A DNA stretch of 64,000 nucleotides from Cenococcum geophilum 1.58 (Eukaryota; Ascomycota; Dothideomycetes; Gloniales; Gloniaceae), in assembly GCA_001692895.1 (NCBI GenBank), contig KV748205.1:1550001-1614000 (forward strand), given 5' to 3'. The position numbers and the translations under genes are program-made. The notes under the pieces are model-generated. The model made no database searches. It worked only from the letters and a program-made list of their open reading frames with translations, and had not been told where the DNA came from. Every line of letters begins with the position of its first letter. Positions within the stretch are counted from its first letter, which is position 1. Shown piece by piece: positions 13,701-27,235 of this stretch.

Positions 13701-14013
13701 ATAAACTCCCCGAAACGATTATCTCTAATAGAGGTAACTAGTTTATCTTAGTATTTTAGAAAAAACTAACTACCTAACTCTATATTAAAGCACTATTATT
13801 TACTACGTACTACTTAGAAACGGATAGTTAAATAGAACACGTAAATGCTATAATGGAATAGTATATTCAGATATATACATTATATTTATAAAATAACTAG
13901 ATTAACTAGCTTATATTTACTAAGTTTATTATAAATAATTCCATCTTAGAAACTATAAAAGTCTCCCCGTTTCTAGCTAATTACGGTTAATACCTATTAT
14001 TAGTTATATAGGG
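10794..14013 (+). pseudogene. Decayed protease-RT-RNase H-integrase of element B
   Basis: The pol part of element B resumes after A1. It starts with a protease-like GASS motif near 10872. The pre-RT segment ADIKKALALKKHTDPA near 11600 is typical of fungal Gypsy pol. The RT catalytic region reads YINNILIYS near 12220. Integrase core peptides (for example IVIDRLSK and ETIISNRGNQF) lie at about 13550-13990. It is broken many times. It ends inside the integrase tail where the C1 LTR starts, so any chromodomain cannot be judged. Confidence 0.78.
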
Positions 14014-14272
14014 TGACTCACTAATAACGACTACTCGAGTAGGTTATAGTAATGGTGGTTAATATACTTATATCTATTGAAATAAGAAAGGGCAAGGAGC
14101 CTAAAACTCCTCGCTACGCTAGTGCCGCGGCGTTATATAATAACTACTTACCTTATTCCTAACACTAGCAACTCTTCTTTTATAGTTGCTATCTATATAT
14201 AAATACTACTTAACTAGCGTAATAAATATTAATCCTCCTTACTTACTATTACTGTTATAATATAAGTCTCGC
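14014..14272 (-). repeat. Copia element C1, distal part of 3' LTR
   Basis: Starts TGACTCACTAATAACGAC exactly where the integrase reading of element B ends. Read on the minus strand it ends ...GTTATTAGTGAGTCA, a TG...CA LTR terminus. It is separated from its other part (28211-28372) by A2. Together the parts give an LTR of about 421 bp. The flank is TAGGG at 14009-14013. No second LTR of C1 is present to confirm the ends. Confidence 0.6.
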
Positions 14273-14696
14273 TATTACGGACGCTTTAAGTACAATGTTA
14301 CGACTACTTGGGGAAGAGTTAGAAGAAGCTAGTTGGTTAATATAAGCACGGTCTAGGATAGAGCCGGTAGAACTATGTGACGAGGAATAGTAACTAAGGT
14401 TACATAATGTAATCTATATAATCTATATAATCCGTATAATCCGCGATAGATTAGATAGAGTATACGTTTATTATATATAAGAAGGATTTTATAGGAGTAC
14501 GGTTGTGTATTTAAGGACCCTTAGTCCCTACCTAGATAGTTTCTTCCTTATAGTAATTCTTAGAATATAATTAGAGTTAATCTATTAGGCAACTACTCCA
14601 CTAGTTATTATTACGTTATTAACTTTAACTTGCATTACCTATATACCTAGCCTATTAACGAGCCCACTATAGTACCTACTATAAGGTTTTGTTATA
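14273..14696 (+). repeat. 5' LTR of A2
   Basis: A 424-bp LTR, read from TATTACGG (RIP form of TGTTACGG) to TTGTTATA. It is followed by ATTACTACCTAGTTAC, the same leader as in A1 and A3. Confidence 0.9.
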
Positions 14697-14741
14697 TAAT
14701 TACTACCTAGTTACGGTATTAAGTATAAAAAGTTAAACAAT

Positions 14742-15970
14742 ATGCCACCAAAAGCAGCTACTATAACGCCATTAACGGCGGCAACTACTTTAAGGTTAGG
14801 AGGCGATACTAGTATAGCAGATACTAATTTATAGTAACCGGTAACGGTTAGGCAACTATAAGAGATAGTTAACTAGTTAACAATAAATAATGCAGCGTTA
14901 GAAGAAAGGGTTAATAGGATAGGAGCAGTAAAGATTAAGTTACCATTAATTAAGAGATACTTAGGAGAGAGATTAAAGCTTAAAGAATTTCTTATATAAA
15001 TACACTTTAAAGTCATACAAGAAGGGGCAAAGCTACTAATACCTATGGATTAAATAGCCTATATAGAACTGTTCCTATTAGGAAGAGCACTTAAGTAGTT
15101 TAAGCCTTACCTTATGGAAATACAGGTAAACGGAATAATAACTACTAATTAAGAGGTGCGATTTATGTTCTTAAGCTAAAAAGGGTTTATAGAAAGACTT
15201 ATATAAATATTTAGAGACCTAAAGGCAGTAACTACGGCGGAAAGAAAACTCTAAGATATTACGCAATAAACCTTAGTAATTAAGTACATAATATAGTTCT
15301 AGACGTTAGCTATATAAGTTAAGTGGAATAATAAGGCGCTTATAGCATAGTATAAATAAGGACTTAAGGCTAAAGTCTAGGACGCGATTATCCTAATGGA
15401 AGATGCGGACACCCTATAGGAGTTAATAGATTAAGTAATTAAGATTGATAATTGGATCTACTAAAGGGAATAGGCTAAGAAAGGCTAGGATAGAGTTCTA
15501 TAGTTATATAAGGTGTAAAGTATATAACAACTAAAGCTAAGTTAAAAACTATAGTATGGCGTAGAGCTAATAGACTTAAGCGGTACTAAAGAAGCCTATA
15601 GAAGATAGAGTAAGAAACTATAAAAACCTAGAGGTTAAGGATCTAGTGATTATAGGACTAAGGAGTAGAGGCTAAACTAGGAATCTTAGTAGCAGAAGAT
15701 ATTTAGGCGGACTCTATAGTAAAGTTAATAGTTTAAGAATAGAGCTTATATAAATTGCGGGAAATAAGGTTACTTTATAAGGGATTATAAAGATAGTTAG
15801 AAATACTATATAATAAAGGGAACTAGAATAATAGTAGAAGATATATATATAGAGGGATAATAGTATACTACGAGAAACAAAAGAGTGTTTAATTGGAAGT
15901 TTTGCGTTTTGTTATAATAATATATACTAAATTTATAAAGACGCTAAGTATAGCGTAAGCTATTGGCTAT
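14742..15970 (+). pseudogene. Decayed gag of A2
   Basis: Starts at an ATG 45 bp after the LTR (MPPKAATITPLTAATTLRLG). It continues with a helical gag core (KRYLGERLKLKEFL...) and a zinc-knuckle-like NCGK...GYF pattern near 15755. Gag forms the particle and binds RNA. It is interrupted many times. The same start is visible in the other family A copies, which supports the choice. Confidence 0.75.
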
Positions 15971-18900
15971 AGGAGCTAAAATCCTTAGAGTGCAGAGGAA
16001 CTAACGAACTAGTTTATAAATCGGACATTAAGGATAATAAATTCAACGTAGGCGAAATATTTTATAACGATAAAGTAATAAAGGCAGCTTACTAGGAGTA
16101 TGTAGACCTTAGAGATGTTATATAAGAGGTAAAAGATAATTCCACTACAGAATAGGGAACATTAGTAAGGATTAAGACCCCACTAGATATAATATCTATC
16201 GCTTTATAAGATATAAGAGAAGTAAAACAGTAAGCTACTTTGGCACTTAATAAAGGCAAAAGGCCAAAGGCTTAAGATTCTTAAGATGAGATAAGAGATA
16301 ACTAAGATTCTTAAAACGAGATAAGGTAAACTTAAGGACCTATAATAGATAACAACCGATAGAGTAGAGCAGTAGCTTAGTTTAAAGATATATAAATAAG
16401 CTTGGGATAGAGTTTCCTATAGGCATAAGACTCTTAAGACGAGATAAGTAAGATTTAAGACTTTTAAGATAAGATAAGAATACCTAAGCCTAGTTAGACT
16501 AAGGTAGGAGCTAAGCTTAAGCTAAAAGTAAGCTTAGGATTAAAGAATCTAAGGGACTAGAAATTTGGAGTATAAATAAAAACACCTATAAATAAGAGGT
16601 AAGAGACTTCTTTATAGATTAGAGAATCTATAGTATAAATAGTAGTTAGACTAGGAGACAGATATATAGACCTAGAAGACTTACTAGGAGAATATAGCGT
16701 TTGGCCTAAAGATTAAAAAGCCAATACTAGAATTAAGAAGTAAGATAATTTTAAGGATCTACTTATAAGACGCAAAAAGAAAGAAACTATAGAGGAATTT
16801 AGAGCAAGAATTATTATATAGTACGATTAGAAACTAGATAAGAGATCTAGTATACTAAGTTATATAAGGGACAGAGCACCTATATAAAGGATTACTAATA
16901 GGCTTAAAGTAGGCACACTAAGAGCTAAGTGGCTTACTAAATTAGAATAAGAAGAGGATTTAGGGATTCTAACTAGGTTTAAGGAACGATATATAAAGGG
17001 CTGTTATAATATAGTAATAAGAAAATACTTTCTTACGGACAAACCGTATATACTCTAGTAGCTGTACTAAAAGTAGTATAGGCAACGATATAATAATAAG
17101 TGGGAAGATTTCTATATATAGTTGGATAAGAAAGTTATTTAAAACCACCTAATTATAGAAAAGGCTATAAGTTATATTAAAGGAGCCTTAATTATAACGT
17201 TAAAGGATCTAAAGGAGTAATTAGAGGACTAGAGAAGTAAGAGGCAAATTATAGTACCTATAAATAAAGTTATAACGCTTAGATTAATATAGAAGAGGTT
17301 TAAACCTAAGGATAAAGATAAGCTAAGAGTTAACCTAAGACACTAAGTATATTATATATTGGCATAGATAGTATATATAGATAATGTGTATAATATATAT
17401 AGAGCACCTAAGGATAAGAACTAGAAGTACCTAGTAAGGATATACTAGTTATTAGATAAGGCGAAATATTAAAATGTTAAGTATATATATGGTTGGCACC
17501 TAGTAGAAGTATAAAGCTAAGGGGACTTAATACTTTAGCCAGGAAGATTTCTTATAGAAGAATGCCTAGACGGATAATAGTAGTGGGAATGCCTAGAGAA
17601 TACGTGTCTATAGTATATTAAAGATAAAAAGCGAACTAAGTATTAGCTAAAAGTGGACTAAGTATAAATAGGATTAAGTAGCTAATAGTTAGGAAAAGTA
17701 GAGGCCTACGGGACTAAAGGGAACTAGTAGTAGAGCCTTAAACCCTTAAAGGAATTTAAGGACAATACCTAAATTTATAAGTTAAGTAGTAAGATTAATA
17801 GTTTAAAGCATTAATAGATAGTGGAGTAATAAGGAACTATATCTTACTAGTAGTAGTTAGAAGAATAGGGTTACCATATAGGAAAAAGGAATGTTCTTAC
17901 CTATTAGTGACGATTTTAGGAGATCTAATAGCCTATAGAGGAGGTATTATTAATCTTAAAATAGGACCTATTTAGTTAACTATTAAAGGGAGATAAATCG
18001 AGATATCTTTTAATATATTACCATTAGGAAATAATAAGGCAGTACTAAGAATACCTTAGTTATAAGAATACAATCTAAAGATTGATTAGATTACAGGTTA
18101 GGTCAATATTAGGGATATTTAACGCCGTAAGATGCGACAATAGGCCAAGTTAGTATAGTACTAAGTCAGAGCGATATATAAAGAAACTAAGTAAGGCTTA
18201 AGTTATGTACTAAAAAGATACTATATGGTAAGAAACTATAGTTACTAAAAAGTAAAAAGCTATTAAAGTATATAGTATAGGACTATAAGATAGAATTAGA
18301 ACTAGAAATAAGGCTAAGGTTCTTTCTAATCTATAAGCTTACTAAGGAGAAAGGTAGAGCATTAAAAGAGTTTATTTAAGAAAACCTACGAAAAGGATAT
18401 ATTAGACTATCGTAGTTATTAGTAGGCTATCTAGTACTATTTATACTAAAAAAAATGGCAAACTAAGGCTATATATTGACTATAGATAGTTAAACAGTAT
18501 TACTAGAAAGGATAGGTATCCTTTACCCTTAATTAGCGAAATTTAAGATAGGATAGGTAACGTATAAATCTTTATAAAGATAGATCTAAGATAGGCGTAC
18601 TATTAGATTAGAGTTAAGGAAGGCGACAAATAGAAGGCAGCCTTTAGGTTAAAGGAAGGACTATATAAACTATTAGTTATATAATTTNGNNTTATAAACG
18701 CACTAGCAACNTTNTANAAGCGTATTAANAATATATTAGGAGAACANTTNGATNAATTTGTTATAGTATACCTTAACGATATTATTATCTACTTAATAAA
18801 TAAAGAAGAATATAGAGAACACGTTAAATAGGTTTTAAAGAGACTATAGGAAGAACAGATGCTAGTAATAATTAAAAAATACAAGTTCTTTACTAAGAAG

Positions 18901-21100
18901 ACTAATTTTATTAGATTTATTATTAAACTAGGCCAACTTAGTATAGATCTAAAAAAGATTAAGGCTATAGTAAATTGGTAGGAACTAGAGAATATTACGC
19001 AGTTAAGATTATTCTTAAGGTTTTGTAATTACTATAAAAGGTTTATAATGTAATAGTTAAAGGATATTAAACTATTTACGTAATTAATAAAGAAAGAAGA
19101 ACTATAGGTATAGGGAAAGGAATAATAGAAATTATTTAAAAAAGTTAAAAGGTTATTTACCTAGGAGCTAGTTCTTAAGATCTATTAACTAGGACTAGAG
19201 ACGGTTGTAGAAACGGATATATTAGACTTTATACTAGGGGCGTACTTTATATAGAAATATTAAGATGGATGGCACCTAGTGGTATATTATAGTTAAAAGA
19301 TAATACTACTAGAGTTAAACTATAATATTTATAATAAGGAGTTATTAGATATAGTTATAGTATTAAAGGAATAAAGAGTATTCTTATAAGGTATAGAAAA
19401 ACTATTTATAGTTAAGACGGATTATAAAAACCTAATAAGATTCCTAATAATAAAGGAACTTAACTAAAAATAGGTTAGATAGGCAGAAATGCTTATAGAA
19501 TACTATTTTAAGATTTAGTATACTAAAGGCACAAATAATATATAAGCAGATGCTCTAAGTAAAAAGGCTAAACTATAAAATAATAAAAAGCCATTAGGGG
19601 CTTTACTGCGAAAAGACATAGATAGATTAATTAGGTACAATTATCTAAAGATTATAGTAACTTAAGAAGAACTAGATAGAGTTTATAAGTTACTAGAGAG
19701 CTTTTAGGTATAAAGAATTCTAAATATATAACTAGAAGATCTATAGGCGGATATATACGAAAATTGAGAAATAAAGTATATCCCAAAAAGCATAGCAGAA
19801 TAATTCGTAGAAGATTTCTATAGGGGATTAACTTAAGGACATAATGAGGCTATAGGCTTAGTATTAAGACTTTAAGAAGAGTATATTATTAACGGAATCT
19901 AGAGCTTAGCGCGAAAAGTTATAAAAGAATATCTAAATTACTAAAGAAATAAACTAATAAGGTATAAGCTATATAGAGGGCTATAACCTATTAAAATACC
20001 AGAAAGACTATAGAAGGTTATATTATAGGACTTTATTATTAAGTTACTAAAGTTAAAAGATCTTATTACCGGATAAGATTATAACGTAATCTTAGTAATA
20101 GTGAATAAGCTTATAAAGTAGGGATACTTTATAGTATGCACGGGAGAAATATTAGTAGAAGATATCGCTAGAATCTATATTAAGGAAGTATTCGCAAAAT
20201 ACGGAGTACTAAGTAGGATTATATTAGATAGGGATCTAAGATTTATAGCAGTATTCTAGGAGGTATTCTTAGCGGAATAAGAAGTTAGAGCAGCAACTTC
20301 TACTATATATTATCCGCAGACAGACGGTTAAATAGAAAGATTAAACTAGATACTAGAACAGTATCTAAAATATTATATTAATTACGTATAGAATAATTAG
20401 GTATCGCTATTACTAATTATATAGTTTATATATAATATAACACCTTAAGAAGGAATAGGTATATTACTATTTAAGGCAAATTATAGATATAAGCTAAGAA
20501 TATCGTTATTACTATAATAAGTAAAGAAGACAAGTAGTACAGCTAAGGAAAAAATAAAGATGTTAATAAATCTTTATATAGACCTTATAGAATTAGTAAA
20601 GAAGGTATAAGAAAAAATAAAAAAGTACTATAATGCTAAGAGATCTAAGGGACTAGATCTTAAGGAGGGAGATAAAGTGTGGCTACTACACAAAAATTTT
20701 AAGAGCCGATAACTAAGTAAGAAGTTAGACTATATTAAACTAGGACCTTTCGAAATTACGTAAAGGATTTTACTAGTTATATTTAAGTTAAACCTACTAG
20801 CCAAAATAAAGATCTACCTTATATAGTACATTATAATGCTAAAGCTAGCATATAGGAATATTAAGCCACTAGTTTATAAAGCAGACATATATAGAGGATA
20901 AGAAGAAGATAAATAGCAAGTTTTAAAGATTATTAGTTATAAGGACGTTAACAATAAAATATAGTATAAGGTTAAGTAAATAGGCTATAATAAGACTACC
21001 TAGAAGCTATTAGAGAATTTAAAGAATGCTATAGGAAAGGTATAGGAGTATTAGAAGAGATTAGGTTAGGCAATATTAATAAAGAAGGATCGTAAAAAAA
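15971..21100 (+). pseudogene. Decayed pol of A2 with C-terminal chromodomain
   Basis: Protease: ALIDSG at about 17809. RT: catalytic region YLNDIIIY near 18765. RNase H: about 19150-19560. Integrase: about 19770-20700, with the KYGVLSRII-type core near 20195. Chromodomain: about 20920-21060, where YKVK, GY and LENLKNA are readable and in the right order. This is the Ty3/Gypsy chromovirus plan. It is broken many times. The pol tail ends close to the end of the antisense accessory frames on the other strand. Confidence 0.8.
18688..18754. other. Ambiguous bases in the RT region of A2
   Basis: Scattered N calls just before the RT catalytic box. Similar clusters are at 6989-7018 (A1 protease) and 55366-55425 (F gag), with single ones at 4677 and 28036. 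All lie in repeated elements, where reads from different copies can be mixed. Confidence 0.9.
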
Positions 21101-21575
21101 TAAGTTACCTAAGGGGGACCTAAGAAGAGCAGTTACTAAACTACTTAGATCTATTTCCTTCTTAGCTAGCGAAGAATCCGTTCTTTTATTACTAAGTTCC
21201 TATAAACCCTATTCTATAAGTTTTTACTCCTTAAAATAGACCTTCTTACAAACCTTCTTAAGATGGATTAACTAAGTGGACGCCACAAGACGAGACTTAA
21301 AGGCCTATTGCTAAGTATTAACAGCCTCCCGTTCTGCGTTATAAAAATAACACAGTTTCGCTAGGGTAATAGATAGTTTATTATTTAGCCACGCAGTAGT
21401 AAATTAAACACGAGACCCTAAGATAAATTAATTAGGGAACTAGACAGCTATTAAGAGTAATAGGTTATATATATTTAGCATTAGAGATAGAGCAAACGTT
21501 ATAGGATAAGCGAATATTTGCTTTAGTATACTCTAAGTAAAAGGGCGGTTGTTACGAAGATAGACTCGCCAACGT
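21101..21575 (-). pseudogene. Antisense accessory ORF region of A2, C-terminal part
   Basis: The minus strand here gives the same peptide order as 3610-3949 of A1: KLNNKLS, NAEREAVNT, LIHLKKVCKKVYFKE and LSNKRTDSSLAKKEIDLSS. Its N-terminal part lies beyond nested element D at 27544-27680. Agreement with A1 and A3 in frame and spacing is the main evidence that this strand once coded. It is decayed. Confidence 0.45.
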
Positions 21576-21580
21576 AATAT

Positions 21581-21883
21581 TGTAATAGGACTAGCCTAGT
21601 TACAGTAGGAATGTCTTAGTAAAATACTTAATAGATAAATTCCGACGCTTTAACCAAAATCTGCCAGATTAATCGAATTACCGAAGTCCGTCAAAGACCG
21701 CGTGCGTATATACGCACGCATCGACCACTAAGCCCCTAACTATTTAATTATATAATTCTCTTATTATTCCTTTCTCTTCTTTACACAACGTCTTGTTCTT
21801 AGCGAGAGCTATATACCCTTAAATTTAGATAGAATTTATATCGTTCCTTTAAATCTTCCCTAAAGTCTCTCTATATCCTTATA
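21581..21883 (+). repeat. 5' LTR of D
   Basis: 303 bp, TGTAAT...TCCTTATA. It contains a run near 21710-21720 (GCGTATATACGCACGC) that is partly self-complementary. It pairs with 27236-27538. Confidence 0.93.
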
Positions 21884-23130
21884 CTACGTTGCGTTAATAC
21901 TAATACCTTTAAAATAGCAAACAAACTCAAATCCGCTACGTTAACTATTATAGCCCTAGTTAGGGAATAAATGACTCTAATATAACAGTCCTTTATAGAT
22001 GCCTTAACCTAGCAACGAACTATACTAGAAGCTCAATATTAGTAATTAATTAAAGTAATACGTAAAGAACTCTATAACGCCAAAGTACTTATATTGAAAA
22101 CCCTAATAGCAACACCTATAAATAAAATTAAAATAACTATATGCGAACCCGACCTATTAAATACAAACCCTAAACTAGTAATAGCAGCTTAACCTATACC
22201 TATAATAAACCTAGTACCTACTACAAAATCTAAAAAGCTCCCTAACCCTCTAATGTTTAATAGAAATTAAAATAACCTACGTCCCTTTATAACTAAGCTC
22301 CGTCTTAAACTTTTAATAAACTATAACTAATACCCTACTAAAGCTAGCAAGATTAGCTATAGAATGTCTCGTTTAAATAAAGACGCTGCACAAACTATAG
22401 ACCTATTCTTCTATAATAGCACCTTTATTAATTTTAAAATCTTTATCTCTCTACTAGAATAAATATATAATAACGTTAGCCGCGAACACACAGCTGTTAC
22501 TAAACTTAAAAACCTATAATAACGGAACCAAGACTTTACCAGCTTCTTTTTGGAATTTTAGGCCTTATTAGTAAACTAGATTGGAATGAAGCCGCTAGAG
22601 TTACTACTCTCCGCCAAGCTATTTTAGATAAAATTAGAGTATAGCTAGTAGGCAGAGAACTGCTAAAGGACTTACCCAAATTTGCTATAATATGTTAACG
22701 AATTAATAAGGACCTTTAATATAATAAATAGACTTATTCCCTAAAGCCAACTATACCTTACGCTTAAAACTCCACAAAACCAGTATATACCCTAAAGCGC
22801 GATCCGTCTCTAAAACCTAAAAGCCCTATATATAACCCTATAGACCTTAATACCACCCAATCCTATGCACCCTTAGGAACTAATAAATAAAGAATATAAG
22901 CCGTAAATAGAGAATGTTTTAGATGTAGAAAAAAGGGATATATTTAAAGGAATTGCTAAACTTACCCTTTTAAAAAGGTCCGCCGTAGCTCCTTTTAGTC
23001 TTTAAGTTATACTTATTCTATAAATTATACTTAGTTACTATAAAGTATCTCACCTTTAGTTAACTTAGAAAACGAATTATCCTAAGGCTAAGTCGCGCCT
23101 TAGAATATAAAGTGGAAGAGTATAAGTATC
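21884..23130 (+). pseudogene. Decayed gag of D with CCHC knuckle
   Basis: A gag remnant. A zinc knuckle is readable at 22915-22956 (CFRCRKKGYI then RNC), spaced as in Gypsy gag. It is broken many times. Confidence 0.7.
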
Positions 23131-26100
23131 TAGGCTCTTCTAGCGCTAATATATAACATAACTCCCTTAATATACTCGGCGAAATTTAAATACTTAAAAA
23201 ATAGAAGGAAGTATAAATCCTTATAGACAGTAGAGCTACTAGTATAGGCTTTATTAATATAAACTACGCAAAAACTTAATACTTAAATTTAAAGAAACTT
23301 AATAAGCCCTAAGGCCTACGAGGCTTTAATGGCAAGCCTTTAATACACAGTAAACTAACGCACTACGCTCTTATAAAGATGCGGATAGGCGAACACCTTA
23401 AATACATTTCCCTATTTATAACCCCCTTAAAGCATTATAAGGTAATACTTAGATATAGATAGCTAAAACAACACAACCCTTTAATTAGCTGGGTTAAAGA
23501 AACACTAAAATTCCATATAACTTACTGCTAAAGTTATTACTTAAAACACCACTTGCCCTATAAATATGTATATAACTATTTAAATTTAATATAATATAAA
23601 TTGCCCTTACCATAAACCTTAAACCAATATAATAAAGTTATAACTACTAATCGCGGTAAAGAATGCGAAGATAATATATTAAAACCTCTTAAAATTTATA
23701 TAATACAAGCCGCACCCTTTTATTTGTTAGCAAGAAAATAAGACTATAAGATCTTTACTATAACACTAAAAGATATTAAGAAGGCGTTAGAACTAAAGCA
23801 ATATATTAACCCCTAACCTCTTATACCTAAAGAATATTACAATCTAATTAATACGTTTAAGAGACAATTTGTAAACTAACTACCCCCGCATTAAGACGAG
23901 CACGATTTTAAGATAGAACTTAAACCTAGTATAACGCCAAAGTTCGGCCCGTTATACGGTATGTCGCAAAAAGAGCTGCTTATAATATAATAATACCTTA
24001 AAGAGCACCTAAAGAAAGGATTTATTCGTCCTAGTTAATCACCATTTGCCTTACCTATACTATTTATTAAAAAACCTAGAGGAGGCTTAAGATTCTATAT
24101 TAATTATTAAGCACTAAATATAATTATGATTTAAAACCGATATCCAATTCCTCTGCTTTAAGAAACGCTTAACCGCTTAGCGAAAGCATAATACTTTACA
24201 AAGCTTGACGTAGTTGCTGCCTTTAATCAAATCCATATTCGCGAAGGAGATAAGAAGTATACGGCTTTCTATATATAATAGGGACTTTTTAAATACCTAG
24301 TAATGCCGTTTAGCGTAAAGAACGGTCCCGGTACGTTTTAGTAATATATTAATAATACACTTCGCGAATTCCTTAATATATTTGTTACCGCGTATATTAA
24401 TAATATCTTAATTTATTTATCTTTGCTTTTTAAGCATTAAAAGCACGTCTAAATAGTCCTTAAACGCCTACGAGACGCGGGCTTACAATATAATATTAAG
24501 AAATGCAAGTTCTATGCGTCCAAAGTCACATACTTAGGCCTAATTATATCCCGTAACGGAATTAAAATAGACCTAGAGAAAATCGCTGCAATTATAAACT
24601 AGGAAAGTCCTAGTAGTATATAAGATATCTAAGGATTTCTAGGATTTATAAATTTCTACTATTAATTTATTAATCACTTCTTAAAAATTGTTTAGCTATT
24701 AGTAAACTTAATAAGGAAGAATGTGAAATTTAAATAGACTACTAAATACGAACAAGCTTTTAACGACCTAAAATATTGTTTTATAACTGCTTTAATCCTT
24801 ATCCACTTTAATCTAGACCTTAAATGCATTATTAAAACAAACTCGTCTAATTATGCACTAGGAGGGGTATTATCGCAGTATAATAAGAACGGCGAGCTGC
24901 ACCCAGTAGCCTTTCTCTTCCGGAAACTTACCCCTACTAAATTAAACTATAAGATATATAATAAGGAACTGCTTATAATTATTAGATGCTTTAAATAATG
25001 GCGCCCAGAACTTAAAGAATTATTATTTCTAATACGCGTATTAATAGACTATAAAAACCTATAGTACTTTATAACTATAAAGCAATTAATATAGCGCTAA
25101 ATTTGTTAGGCCGAATACCTTTTATAATTTAACTTTAAGATTATATACTAACCTAGTAAACTTAACTAGAAGCCCGACTTATTAATATAATAATTATAAG
25201 ACTTACTTATAAATACCTCTAACAAACAGATTATAAATTAATTATGAATTCTACTGCCCCCTAAACGCTTTAAAAAACTACGCCTTATATTCCTAGACGT
25301 AGAGCTTAATAGAAATAAATTGGAAATCGATAAGTAGGATATAGAAATTAATAAATTAATAGAACATAAATATAAGAATAACCCCTAGATAGTAGATATA
25401 ATAAAAGCAATTTAAATAGGGAAACGGCAATATAAGGATATTATACTCGCTAAATGCGAAATCCGCAACAATCGGTTATACTATTAATAGAAGATAGTAG
25501 TTCTAAATTCCAAACCCTTATAATTTAAGATACTCAAATTCGTATACGATTCCCCTATAGTAGGGCATCCTGGCCGTGCAAAGACCTATAAGATTATCTA
25601 ACAAGTATACTACTAGCCTATAATGTACAACTATATACAAAAATACGTTTGAGTATGCAGAATATACATGCGTAGGAAGACCTCTTATATAAAGAAGTAA
25701 GGAGTACTTTAACCATTACCAATTCTAATGCAAAGATGGCGAGATATCTTAATTAACTTTATAGTTGACCTACCTAACAGTAATAGGTTTACGAATGTTA
25801 TAGTAGTTATTAACTATTTTATAAAAATGCAATATATAATTCCTATAGACTTAATTAATATAATATTAGTAGCTAAATGTTTTATTAAGCACGTCTTTAA
25901 GCTATATAAACTTCCTAATTTAATAATATCCGACCGCGGAAGCTAGTTCGTTTTAGACTTCTAGCAAGCCCTATGTAAATAATTAAGTATATAAATATAA
26001 CTCTTAACTATATTTTATCTAGAGATAGATAGTTAAACTAAAATTACGAACGCGATTATAGAACAATACCTATAAATGTACTGCTCCTACCTATAAGACG

Positions 26101-26860
26101 ACTGGAAGAAATAGCTACCGTTAGTTAAGTTTACTGCGAATAATATAAGAAATAAATTAACAGGCGTAACGCCGTTCTACGCAACCTACGGATAAGACCC
26201 TTAACTTAAATTTAAACTATAACCTAAAATCGATATAATAGGACCTATAATTAAGAGGATTTAACTAATTAACGCGCATAACTTTACTAATTAAATAAAG
26301 TAGTTAACGGAACTATTATAAAGTAAATTAGCGTACGCTTAAATAATATAGGAATAGCATATAAACAAAGGACGAGCTCCCGTGTGGGACTTTAAGGAAG
26401 GTAATATAGTTTACCTAAACATATAAAACCTAAAGACTTAACGACCTTTAAAGAAACTAGACTGGAAGTTTACGGGTCCGTACTAAGTTAAGAAGAAACT
26501 AAGCCTATATACTTATAAACTTAAACTACCAACTAAGATAAAAATATATCCAACATTCTACATAAACTTGCTGTAATCCTTAAAAGGTAAACCTATAACT
26601 CGCGAAGTACTACCACCACCTCCCGTAATTATTAATAACGGCAATAGTTCTTACTTTATTAACTTAATTAACGATATACAATAGAAGATATAATTTAAAT
26701 AATTTAAACTTCTTATTAAATAGGAAGGATATAAAATATAAACTTAGGAAACCTATAACTAGATTAAGACCGATGCGCCTTCCCTAGTAAAAGAATTCTA
26801 TAAGGACTATTCTTTGCGGCCTACTCTAGCTAGATAGACATAATATAAAAGTAAATAATT
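23131..26860 (+). pseudogene. Decayed pol of D: PR-RT-RH-IN-chromodomain
   Basis: Protease-like LIDSRATS lies near 23220. RT motif YINNIL lies near 24395. RNase H spans about 24780-25190. The integrase core is partly open at 25728-25946 (DILINFIVDLP, VVINYF, IISDRGS). A chromodomain-like segment lies at about 26660-26800, with a readable KLLIK.EGYKI pattern. The order is that of Ty3/Gypsy chromoviruses. It is broken many times. Confidence 0.8.
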
Positions 26861-26972
26861 GCTACCTAATATAAATACACGAAACACAATAGCAGGAAGC
26901 TTAAAATTAAAAAATACTTAAAATATATTATAATGTTTATAATATAATTACGTAATACGTAAGATATTAAGG

Positions 26973-26995
26973 AACTTTAACCACCGGTTAAAGTT
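26973..26995 (+). repeat. Palindromic 3' module in element D
   Basis: AACTTTAACC, three bases, GGTTAAAGTT, followed by GTCTAATTAGTTAGATC, in the 3' untranslated part of D. Counterparts lie in E (30542-30564, minus) and F (60960-60982, plus), all in the sense of the element. Confidence 0.8.
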
Positions 26996-27028
26996 GTCTA
27001 ATTAGTTAGATCTGCCTTACCAAGACCT

Positions 27029-27119
27029 ACTATAAAGATATTAGTTCTGCTTACCGCCTTAACCGAGCCAATAAGTGATTTTCTATCCCGGGGATAAAAA
27101 ATCCTAATTAGTCTATTTA
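27029..27119 (+). repeat. Foldback repeat in D 3' region
   Basis: About 85 bp beginning ACTATAAAGATATTAGTTC, with an imperfect palindrome around TTTCTATCCCGGGGATA (27061-27119). The same segment is in E at 30369-30457; a shorter one is in the C1 LTR at 28305-28358. Confidence 0.75.
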
Positions 27120-27235
27120 ACGATAGAATCGGTAAAACCCTACACCGCCACCTAATACGAAAACACGACACGCAATAAGTTATAAGTCTTAACTAAAATT
27201 AAATTATTTGGACCTTTAGCTAAAAGGGGGGGTAC

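Larger units (their letters stand above)
1087..14013 (+). mobile_element. Element B, Ty3/Gypsy fossil split by A1
   Basis: A Ty3/Gypsy element in + orientation: 5' LTR at 1087, gag to 2756, element A1 inserted (2757-10788), then protease, RT, RNase H and integrase from 10794 to about 14000. The integrase region stops where the Copia LTR C1 begins at 14014, so the 3' part and 3' LTR of B are not joined here; I do not see them elsewhere in the window. It is heavily broken. The 5 bp before its start are ATAGG. The order PR-RT-RH-IN is the Gypsy order. Confidence 0.8.
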
